From Gentiana macrophylla (lineage: Eukaryota > Streptophyta > Magnoliopsida > Gentianales > Gentianaceae): a stretch of DNA of 64,000 nucleotides. Under the pieces are notes generated by a model. It was given only the letters and a program-made list of their open reading frames with translations, searched no databases and was not told where the DNA came from. A program made the position numbers and the translations under genes. The DNA lies in assembly GCA_026214975.1 (NCBI GenBank), contig JAOBSW010000252.1, forward strand, positions 104,433-168,432, in the 5' to 3' direction. Below, piece by piece: positions 45,301-54,725 of this stretch. Each line of letters begins with the position of its first letter. The first letter of the stretch is position 1.

Positions 45301-48300
45301 TAACGAGTGGACATCGCCGGAAATTTGTGTTTTCCCTTTATAACGAGTAGAAATTTGTGTTTTATATTTGGTAACGAGTTCGAATTCATGTTTTCTTCAT
45401 ATTAACGAGTTCAGATTTGTGTTTTTCTCTGGTAACGAGTTGTCCTTGTTGAAAAAATGGTTTTTTCACTGATAACGAGTTGACATCGCCGGAAATTTGT
45501 GTTTTCCCTTTATAACGAGTAGAAATTTGTGTTTTATCTTTGGTAACGAGTTCAAATTCATGTTTTCTTCATATTAACGAGTTCAAATTCGTGTTTTCTC
45601 TTGTAACGAGTTGTCCTTGAAGAAAAAAAGGTTTTTTCTCTGATAACGAGTGGACATCGACGGAAATTTGTGTTTTCCCTTTATAACGAGTAGAAATTTG
45701 TGTTTTATCTTTGGTAACGAGTTCGAATTCATGTTTTCTTCATATTAACGAGTTCAAATTCGTTTTTTCTCTGGTAACGAGTTGTCCTTGCTGAAAAAAT
45801 GGTTTTTTCACTGATAACGAGTTGACATCGCCGGAAATTTGTGTTTTCCCTTTAAAACGAGTAGAAATTTGTGTTTTATCTTTGGTAACGAGTTCGAATT
45901 CATGTTTTCTTCATATTAACGAGTTCAAATTCTTGTTTTTCTCTGGTAACGAGTTGTCCTTGAAGAAAAAAAGGTATTTTCTTTGATAACGAGTGGACAT
46001 CGCCGGAAATTTTGTTTTCCCTTTATAACGAGTAGAAATTTGTGTTTTATCTTTGGTAACGAGTTCGAATTCATGTTTTCTTCATAATAACGAGTTTAGA
46101 TTTGTGTTTTTCTCTGGTAACGAGTTGCCCTTGCTGAAAAAATGGTTTTTTTCTCTGATAACGAGTGTACATCTCCGGAAATTTGTGTTTTCTCTTTATA
46201 ACGAGTAGAAATTTGTGTTTTTTCTTTGGTAACGAGTTCGAATTCATGTTTTCTTCATATTAACGAGTTCAGATTTGTGTTTTTCTCTGGTAACGAGTTG
46301 CCCTTGCTGAAAAAATGGTTTTTTCACGCGAGTTGACACGAAATTTTGACATCGCCGGAAATTTGTGTTTTATCTTTATAACGAGTAGAAATTTGTGTTC
46401 AAATTTGTGTTTTTCTCTTGGTAACGAGTTGTCCTTGAAGAAAAAAGGTTTTTCTCACGATAACGAGTGGACATCGCCGAAATTTGTGTTTCCCTTTATA
46501 ACGAGTAGAAATTTGTGTTTTAACTTTGGTAACGAGTTCGAATTCATGTTTTCTACATATTAACGAGTTCAAATTCGTGTTTTTCCTGGTAGCGAGTTGT
46601 CCTTGAAGAAAAAAGGTTTTTTCTCGATAATGAGTGGACATCGCGGAAATTTGTGTTTTCCTTTATAACGGGTAGAAATTTTTGTTTTATCTTTAGTAAC
46701 GAGTTCGAATTCATGTTTTCTTCATATTAACGAGTTCAAATTCGTGTTTTTCTCTGGTAACGAGTTGTTCTTGCTTTGAAAAAGCGGTTTTTGCAATCGA
46801 TAACGAGTTGACATCGCCGGAAATTTATGTTTTCCCTTTATAACGAGTAGAAATTTGTGTTTTATCTTTGGTAACGAGTTCGAATTCATGTTTTCTTCAT
46901 ATTAACGAGTTCAAATTCGTGTTTTTCTTTGGTAACGAGTTGTCCTTGAAGAAAAAAAGGTTTTTTCTCTGATAACGAGTGGACATCGCCGGAAATTTGT
47001 GTTTTCCCTTTATAACGAGTAGAAATTTGTGTTTTATCTTTGGTTACGAGTTCGAATTCATGTTTTATTCATATTAACGAGTTCAAATTCGTGTTTTTCT
47101 CTGGTAACGAGTTGTCATTGAAGAAAAAAAGGTTTTTTCTTTGATAACGAGTGGACATCGCCGGAAATTTTGTTTTCCCTTTATAACGAGTAGAAATTTG
47201 TGTTTTATCTTTGGTAACGAGTTCGAATTCATGTTTTCTTCATATTAACGAGTTTAGATTTGTGTTTTTCTCTGGTAACGAGTTGTCCTTGCTGAAAAAA
47301 TGGTTTTTTTCTCTGATAACGAGTGTACATCGCCGGAAATTTGTGTTTTCTCTTTATAACGAGTAGAAATTTGTGTTTTTTCTTTGGTAACGAGTTCGAA
47401 TTCATGTTTTCTTCATATTAACGAGTTCAGATTTGTGTTTTTCTCTGGTAACGAGTTGTCCTTGCTGAAAAATGGTTTTTTCACTGATAACGAGTTGACA
47501 TCACCGGAAATTTGTGTTTTCCCTTTATAACGAGTAGAAATTTGTGTTTTATCTTTGGTAACGAGTTCGAATTCAGGTTTTCTTCATATTAACGAGTTCA
47601 AATTCGTGTTTTTCTTTGGTAACGAGTTGTCCTTGAAGAAAAAAAGGTTTTTTCTCTGATAACGAGTGGACATCGCCGGAAATTTGTGTTTCCCTTTATA
47701 ACGAGTAGAAATTTGTGTTAAATCTTTGGTAACGAGTTCGAATTCATGTTTTCTACATATTAACGAGTTCAAATTCGTGTTTTTCTCTGGTAACGAGTTG
47801 TCCTTGTAGAAAAAAAGGTTTTTTCTCTGATAACGAGTGGACATCGCTGGAAATTTGTGTTTTCCCTTTATAACGGGTAGAAATTAGTGTTTTATCTTTG
47901 GTAACGAGTTCGAATTCATGTTTTCTTCATATTAACGAGTTCAAATTCATGTTTTTCTCTGGTAACGAGTTGTCCTTGCTGAAAAAATGGTTTTTTCACT
48001 GATAACGAGTTGACATCGCCGGAAATTTGTGTTTTCCCTTTATAACGAGTAGAAATTTGTGTTTTATCTTTGGTAACGAGTTCGCATTCATGTTTTCTTC
48101 ATATTAACGAGTTCAAATGTGTGTTTTTCTATGGTAACATGTTGTCCTTGAAGAAAAAAGGTTTTTTCTCTGATAACGAGTGGACATCGCCGGAAATTTG
48201 TGTTTTCCCTTTATAACGAGTAGAAATTTGTGTTTAATATTTGGTAACGAGTTCGAATTCATGTTTTCTTCATATTAACGAGTTCAAATTTGTGTTTTTC

Positions 48301-48492
48301 TCTGGTAACGAGTTGTCCTTGTTAGAAAAATGGTTTTTCACGCGATAACGAGTTGACATCGTCGGAAATTTGTGTTTTCCCTTTATAACGAGTAGAAATT
48401 TGTGTTTTATCTTTGGTAAAGAGTTCGAATTCATGTTTTCTTCATATTAACGAGTTCAAATTCATGTTTTTCTTTGGTAACGAGTTGTCCTT
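42362..48492. repeat. 171-bp satellite, block 2 (about 36 monomers)
   Basis: Same monomer as block 1, with more variants: box 1 types a and b mixed; box 3 sometimes TTTTTTCTTTGG; box 5 sometimes CAGATTTGTG. Several segments of hundreds of bases recur nearly unchanged (for example 43.5-44.5 kb against 46.8-47.6 kb), which implies duplications of multi-monomer stretches. Box-level deletions occur at 43036-43042 and about 46400. It ends at 48492 at the Gypsy-2 insertion. Confidence 0.95.
48488..48492. repeat. Target site duplication of Gypsy-2, left copy
   Basis: tcctt, identical to 54721-54725. It lies within satellite box 1 (GTTGTCCTTG). Confidence 0.85.
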
Positions 48493-49324
48493 TGTTGGGG
48501 AGATTTTGCATCATAAAAACAAAAGAAAATTTATAAACCTATACTTAACATGCAATCTAACTCTTAACCGACCAAATATCGGGTAGTTGATAGCATAGTA
48601 GGTAGGTAAATGCAGGGTCGATCCACGAGGGGTGGGATGTTGAATCTAATTTCACTAATTCCTTTCAATTGTTACTTAGGAAAACGAATAAACGAAAGAA
48701 CAAATAAAATAAACGAAAGAGCAATTAAAATAAATCTAACCTACGAAATAAAATAACACAACCTAAACTAAACTAAAGATACATGAGATCAAACAGTGCA
48801 CAAACCAAGTGATTTCAATCCTAGTTCATCTCATGATTTTAATTCAAATTGTGGTTTCACCTTTACACGAGATACAAACCCCTAATTTCTTAGTGAATCT
48901 GTATTCTCAAGCTATGAACTCCTAATTCCTTAGTGAATTCAATTATCGATCTCTCCTCTTCCGAATGTTGAGAACGATTTTCCATACAAAACTAAGGTTT
49001 AGATTCAAGTTAACTTCCGTATTTTAGAACCTAACAACCTAGATAATTAATCGATAATTTGTCATCATTAACGATTAAAAATCCTATCTTTCTATGGTGA
49101 TCTAACGTTACTCAACTTCCGTATGTTGTAACTATCAATCGCAAACCAATCTCTCGATAAAGTTCACACATAGCATCATGATCAAAGAAAGATACAAAAT
49201 AAATCAAAGATCATAAAAATAAAAAGGATTGAATAAATTAAATAAATAAACTCACGTAGTTTGGTACATGATTGAATCCATGAATCGAAAACGGAAGAAA
49301 AACGACATCCTAATCTAACCCGGA

Positions 49325-49349
49325 TCACCCGAGCACAAGGCTCGGGTGA
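49325..49349 (-). other. Perfect 10-bp hairpin in Gypsy-2 LTR
   Basis: TCACCCGAGC and GCTCGGGTGA around a 5-nt loop, about 105 bp downstream of the TATA box in the sense direction and so likely in the 5' end of the transcript. The other LTR keeps it at 53809-53834 with one extra G. Confidence 0.6.
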
Positions 49350-49452
49350 CCGGCCTTGAATTGCCCAAATCGTGATTGCTGCTGCTCTTCTTTGTGATTT
49401 TGGCTGAATGAATTTGTGTGAATTATATCTGATAGGGTTGCATGCAAGGGCT

Positions 49453-49463
49453 GTATATATATA
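49453..49463 (-). promoter_or_regulatory. TATA box of Gypsy-2 LTR (3' copy)
   Basis: TATATATATAC on the minus strand in an otherwise mixed-composition stretch. The equivalent in the promoter-active 5' LTR is at about 53937-53948. Confidence 0.5.
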
Positions 49464-50231
49464 GGTAGGAGAGGCGGCTAGGGTTTGAAGTAATAAGGCG
49501 GCTGAATGAATCCTAAATTAATTAGGATTTTGCATTATGTATGTCGGCTGAAATAATATAGATTTAGGAATGAAACTTCTAAAATTCATATCTTGAATTG
49601 TAGACCTCCAAAAATTATGATCCGAATGTCATAATTAAGCTCTCGGAAAACTCTACAACTTTCATTAAGGACTCTTCTTCAGAAAACGCCTTTTTGATTA
49701 GCCCGTCGTATTACGAGTCGTTTTCGGGATTTTCCACTTATTTCAGCAACAGCATCCAAACTTGTAACGCTCATATATCGGGCCTCATAAGTCGGAATGA
49801 AGTGATTCAAAATCCTGTAGAATCCTCTCTTCAAGCCCTACAAATCTTCTCTTGAGGTCGAGAGTCAAATCAGTGTATATCATATCAAGAACTGCATCGG
49901 AAGTTCGGCTGCTTGAAAGCTTCATTCCAAGCTTTATCTCCATCTTCCTTCCATTTCACTTCTCTTCCATGCAAAACCTCATCATTTAATCCTCTTGCAT
50001 GCCAAAATATGTATCTATAACATAGGAAAATATACCAAAGCGTAACACAATCCCAAAATAACATAAAATCCCAATTTAAGCACATAAATCGTTACATTTT
50101 GCAATTAACCTATTAAAAACCCTATTTACTCAATTAATCGATTATAAGCTCGATTTCTATGAAAAACATCCATATATGGGGAAATTGATGTAAAATATAT
50201 CATTAAAAACACTACAAATTGATACTGAACA

Positions 50232-50266
50232 ACACCCCCACACTTAAACTTTTGCTCGTCCTCGAG
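50232..50266 (-). other. Gypsy-2 polypurine tract with GAGGAC block
   Basis: On the minus strand CTCGAGGACGAGC, then AAGTTTAAGTGTGGGGG, then TGT before the LTR. The purine run primes plus-strand synthesis. The whole block resembles 40976-41007 in Gypsy-1 and 51261-51292 in this interior. Confidence 0.7.
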
Positions 50267-51641
50267 TAAAACAAAACAAGAACATACCATCAAGAATCCA
50301 CATAACCTGACACGAGATATAGTCAAAATCATGACAAGCTAGTATTCAGCAAATCGACCTCACTCGGTGATGTGTATGCAGAACCTACTAAACTTCCACG
50401 ATCCTCTCTTGATATAATACATCAAGCACTACAGATTATCCGGTCAACTAAGCGAAAACTTCATTCTATCTACTGACACTTACCTAACAAAACTAATTAC
50501 CAAGAACATAGTAACTAACTCACAACTAAATTCCTTTGCTTAGTACCAAGAAAATACCTTTCGGGTCTCTACTGGGTTTAGATCAACTTGACTTAGAATT
50601 CCAAAAAAGCGTATATTTTATATTTCCTATCGTCGCGTCTCAAAAGTATAACACACTCCCCTACATTAGAGGCAGTCACCCTGAGATCACTCAATCCCTT
50701 ACTGTCCAAGGTAAACCACACTCCCCAATTGGGGCAGTATCCAAATGGACTCGAGGTGATAGTTACAAACAAAATTCCCGCAAAGAAATTCTATTCATTT
50801 ATTATTTATAGATATATATATTTTTATATTTTTCAAACTCTTTGGAAACTCTCGGTCAAATATATTTCTAACACATTCAAGAATCTCAAAGTTCTCAAGA
50901 ACACTAAAGTCTTGAGATTCTAGCTGTGAGTATAGCACAAGTTCTTAACTTTCATTAATGCTAAATAAGTGTTATACGTATCAAGAATTAACTTTCCTTT
51001 AACTAACCGGAAACTATTTTATATTTGGCTCTTCATCTAATAGGTTCGTGAAATGAAATTCAAGTGAGTATCGACTTACTAAACCTATTCTCAGAACATG
51101 ATATGACTACTGATAGCAACTAAAGGTGCCAGATTATAAAACTAGCATGCCAGTGAAATGTTACTCAGGACTAAACAAAATTTTTTGAAAATTTAGCACT
51201 TTTTTATAGAAGTATATAGAAATTGAGCAAGCGACTCATAGATACATATAAACCATCCTCTCCCCACACTTAGATTGCAACTTGTCCTCAAGTTGTGAAG
51301 AATTAAAGAAAAGATAAAGTACTTAGGTGATTGTAGTTCGAAGGTGCAAGTCTGGAAGTGGTCATGAGTCAGATCCAGAAATGCTGGATGAAAGCGGTAA
51401 ACTGTGGACCATCCACCGGAAAACTGGCTTCATCTAAAAGCGCACAATTGCTAATGCAAACACCTGCACTCATGAAAAACATGAAATACCTCGGGGATAG
51501 GGAGAAATATAACAAAGGAGAGTGAAAAAGAAGATATAAGCACAGGATAGAATAGCTCGGATGGAAAAATTACCAACGAAAGGTAAAACACAGGACATCT
51601 AAGCGTAAGCCCACGAAGCTTATAAAGTTCATCAATAAAAA
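50267..51641 (-). other. Gypsy-2 interior, 3' part, non-coding
   Basis: No coding frame on either strand. It contains the second GAGGAC...AAGTGTGGGG block at 51261-51292, a longer inverted repeat GATGAA(A)GC/GCTTCATC at 51387-51395 and 51427-51434, and a TTACC/GGTAA hairpin at 51570-51586. The rest is AT-rich and unrecognised. Confidence 0.5.
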
Positions 51642-52315
51642 TGTGAGCGACGGAAACCGGAAAGATAACTCACAATAAAGCACATATGAATAATAGTAGG
51701 CTAGGTGAAATCTAAATGGATAAAAATTACAATGCAACCTCGTGATATGCAATACTAAAATAATGATGGCATATGGAAAACCAACGGTAACCATCATGGA
51801 AAAAAAAAGCGAGGTAGTATTACGAAACCGGCGATTAACTACACTCAAGAAAAATAAAAGAAAAATAAAAAAAACAATGCAACTAGATGACATGCAACTA
51901 CATGATATGCATCTAAGTGATATGTAAAAATAAAAGAAAATAAAAGAAAGAAAACTAGCCCAATCATTTGCAACATGACATGTATAAAATAAACGTCTAC
52001 CAAATAATGACAGGTTACGATAAGCAGCAGTCTTTGTCCATTACATGCGATGTGAGCGCGCTTTAAGACTCATCAAAGGTGATAGCATTATGGAAAACCA
52101 ACAGTTAGCTATACTAAACATATATAACTCATAAGACTGGAATGGTAGCATTACGAAAACCGACAGTAGCTACCCATATGAGTTACAAAAATAACAAGGA
52201 AGCACCTAAGTCTCAAAGCTCACAAGATTCATCATAACGGTATGTAGCATACGAAACCGACATTAGCTACTAAATAACAATACGATTATAATACGAGAAC
52301 CGGCGGTAACTATAA
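51642..52315 (-). ncRNA. Cluster of seven covarying hairpins in Gypsy-2
   Basis: Plus-strand arms: TGTGAG/CTCACA (51642-51674), ATGATGG/CCATCAT (51763-51797), GTAGT/ACTAC (51814-51842), ATAGC/GCTAT (52082-52112), GGTAGC/GCTACC (52144-52174), GTAGC/GCTAC (52244-52270), TTATA/TATAA (52286-52315, weakest). Loops are 17-21 nt and share ACGAAA(A)CCG or TGGAAAACCA, which can form an inner 2-3 bp stem with an A-rich tip. The closing pair is G-C, T-A, C-G or A-T in different copies, always complementary. In sense they lie 0.65-1.3 kb after the primer site. They may be a cis-acting RNA signal; no family known to me matches. Confidence 0.55.
51877..51921. repeat. 15-bp minirepeat, three copies
   Basis: Three tandem imperfect copies of ATGCAACTACATGAT, between the third and fourth hairpins of the Gypsy-2 cluster and next to an A-rich tract. 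Confidence 0.6.
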
Positions 52316-52950
52316 CTTGCATGGATGAATCATGTAAATAAAAATTAATCAGTTATTTAACATGGATCGGTAGATGGAAATATGTAAACATGCAAGTTCA
52401 GATCATCTACGTAAAAACAATTAGCCACAGAAGCTCAAATTAAAGTATCCATATCAAATAAAGCATTAAAAATCAAGTTAAGAGAAATTACCCGGAACTG
52501 GGCGTGCGTTCAACAAAGCGGGCGTTCACCTGGATTTTAGCCCTCGGGCCTTCGTTCGACAAGTCAAGCGGGCGCCCACTGCGGCGCAGATATGAAGCGG
52601 GCGGGCGTTCACTTACCAACGCACCGGCCATTCGTCCAAACAACGAATATATGCGTAAACGCAGAACAACACAGAAAAACCTAATTATCCTAACGGTTCA
52701 TCAACTCAAAACAACCACAACATCGCGGCCTCATCAAATTAAAGCACGAGAGGTTAGACTAGATAACAACTAAACACATAATTCACGTTTCATAAGTTGA
52801 GTAAAAACTTTTGCACATTCTTAACCTACGGTCATCGAAACACGGCAAAAATAAAAACTCTCAACTTATTTATCGCTACTTTTATTGAGCGAAAAATAAA
52901 TCGTAACAAAATCGAAGAATTAACTCAATTAAATTCAACAAAACACCGAT
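52316..52950 (-). other. Gypsy-2 interior, 5' leader side, non-coding
   Basis: No sustained frame. GCGGGCG-type motifs repeat at about 52500-52620 (GCGGGCGTTCACCTGG and relatives), in the part of the transcript nearest the primer site. An inverted repeat GTAGATG/CATCTAC lies at 52370-52410 but lacks the shared loop of the hairpin cluster. Confidence 0.45.
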
Positions 52951-52968
52951 TCCCGGCAGCGGGCGCCA
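52951..52968 (-). other. Primer binding site, tRNA-Asp-like (Gypsy-2)
   Basis: On the minus strand TGGCGCCCGCTGCCGGGA, four bases after the 5' LTR. It differs slightly from the tRNA-Asp complement TGGCGCCGTTGCCGGGGA found in Gypsy-1. Confidence 0.75.
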
Positions 52969-52972
52969 CTTT

Positions 52973-54720
52973 TGTTGGGGAGATTTTGCATCATAAAAAA
53001 AAGAAAATTTATAAACATATACTTAACATGCAAAACTAACTCTAACCGACCAAATATCGGGTAGTTGATAGCATAGTAGGGTAAATGCAATAAGTCGATC
53101 CACGAGGGAATTGGGATGTTGAATCTAATTTCACTAATTCCTTTCAATTGTTACTTAGGAAAAACGAATAAGCGAAAGAACAAATAAAATAAAGCGAAAG
53201 AGCAATTAAAATAAATCTAACTCTACGAAATAAAATAACACAACCTAAACTAAACTAAAGATACATGAGATCAAGCGATTGCACAAACCAAGTGATTTCA
53301 ATCTAGTTCATCTCATGATTTTAATTCAAATTGTGGTTTCACCTTTACACGAGATACAAACCCCTAATCTCTTAGTGAATTTATTCTCAAGCTATGAACT
53401 CCTAATTCCTTAGTGAATTCAATTTATCGATCTCTCCTCTTCCGAATGTTGAGAACGATTTTCCATACAAAACTAAGGTTTAGATTCAAGTTAACTCTCG
53501 TATTTTAGAACCTAACAACCTAGATAATTAATCGATTAATTTGTCATCATTAACGATTAAAAATCCTATCTTTCTATGGTGATCTAACGTTACTCAACTT
53601 CCGTATGTTGTAAACTATCAATCGCAAACCAATCTCTCGATAAAGTTCACACATAGCATCATGATCAAAGAAAGATACAAAATAAATCAAAGATCATAAA
53701 AATAAAAAAGGATTGAATAAATTAAATAAATAAACTCACGTAGTTTGGTACATGATTGAATCCATGAATCGAAAGCGGAAGAAAAACGACATCCTAATCT
53801 AACCCGGATCACCCGAGCACAAGGCTCGGGGTGACCGTATGAATTGCCCTCAGAAGCTGCTGCTGCTACTCTTTGTGATTTTGCGGCTGAATGAATTTGT
53901 GTGAATTATATCTGATAGGGTTGCATGCAAGGGCTGTATATATATATAGTAGGAGAGGCGGCTAGGGTTTGAAGTAATAAGGCGGCTGAATGAATCCTAA
54001 ATTAATTAGGATTTTGCATTATGTATGTCAAATTTGAAATAATATAGATTTAGGAATGAAACTTCTAAAATTCATATCTTGAATTGTAGAGACCTCCAAA
54101 AATTATGATCCGAATGTCATAATTAAGCTCTCGGAAAACTCTACAACTTTCATTAAGGACTCTTCTTCAGAAAACGCCTTTTTGATTAGCCCGTCGTATT
54201 ACGAGTCGTTTTCGGGATTTTCCACTTGTTTCAGCAACAGCATCCAAACTTGTAACGCTCATATCTCGGGCCTCATAAGTCGGAATGAAGTGATTCAAAA
54301 TCCTGTAGAATCCTCTCCTCAAGCCCTACAAATATTCTCTTGAGGTCGAGAGTCAAATCAGTGTATATCATATCAAGAACTGCATCGGAAGTTCGGCTGC
54401 TTGAAAGCTTCATTCCAAGCTTTATCTCCATCTTCCTTCCATTTCACTTCTCTTCCATGCAAAACCTCATCATTTAATCCTCTTGCATGCCAAAATATGT
54501 ATCTATAACATAGGAAAATATACCAAAGCGTAACACAATCCCAAAATAACATAAAATCCCAATTTAAGCACATAAATCGTTACATTTTGCAATTAACCTA
54601 TTAAAAACACTATTTACTCAATTAATCGATTATAAGCTCGATTTCTATGAAAAACATCCATATACGGGGGAAATTGATGTAAAATATATCATTAAAAACA
54701 CTACAAATTGACCCTGAACA
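52973..54720 (-). repeat. 5' LTR of Gypsy-2
   Basis: 1,748 bp, near-identical to 48493-50231 apart from small indels and one altered stretch near 53840-53870. It contains module X at 54109-54153 and the TATA box at about 53937-53948. Confidence 0.9.
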
Positions 54721-54725
54721 TCCTT
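54721..54725. repeat. Target site duplication of Gypsy-2, right copy
   Basis: tcctt, identical to 48488-48492; satellite box 1 continues after it (TCCTTGAAG). Confidence 0.85.

Larger units (their letters stand above)
48493..50231 (-). repeat. 3' LTR of Gypsy-2
   Basis: 1,739 bp; on the minus strand it starts TGTTCAGTATC and ends CTCCCCAACA. It contains module X (49621-49665), a TATA box (49453-49463), a 10-bp hairpin (49325-49349) and the CGTGGATCGACCCTGC block (48586-48640). Confidence 0.9.
48493..54720 (-). mobile_element. Gypsy-2: non-autonomous Gypsy-type LTR element in the satellite
   Basis: Two near-identical LTRs of about 1.74 kb (48493-50231 and 52973-54720) flank a 2.74-kb interior with no coding capacity. 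The primer site next to the right LTR and the purine tract next to the left LTR set the orientation as minus. The flanks carry the 5-bp duplication tcctt, and satellite continues in phase on both sides. It must depend on proteins from another element. The interior holds the hairpin cluster at 51642-52315. Confidence 0.9.

Noticed and set aside
49885..50332. Minus-strand ORFs of 66-68 codons near the Gypsy-2 LTR end (the first repeated at 54373-54573)
   Set aside because: The first is duplicated only because it lies in both LTRs. No known domain, and it overlaps U3 sequence next to the LTR terminus.
51570..51893. 107-codon minus-strand ORF in the Gypsy-2 interior
   Set aside because: It spans hairpins and low-complexity A-rich sequence, its hydrophobic product reflects base composition, and no homologous frame is recognised.
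52370..52410. GTAGATG/CATCTAC inverted repeat as an eighth member of the hairpin cluster
   Set aside because: The loop is longer (27 nt) and lacks the ACGAAA(A)CCG core, so it was left out of the family.
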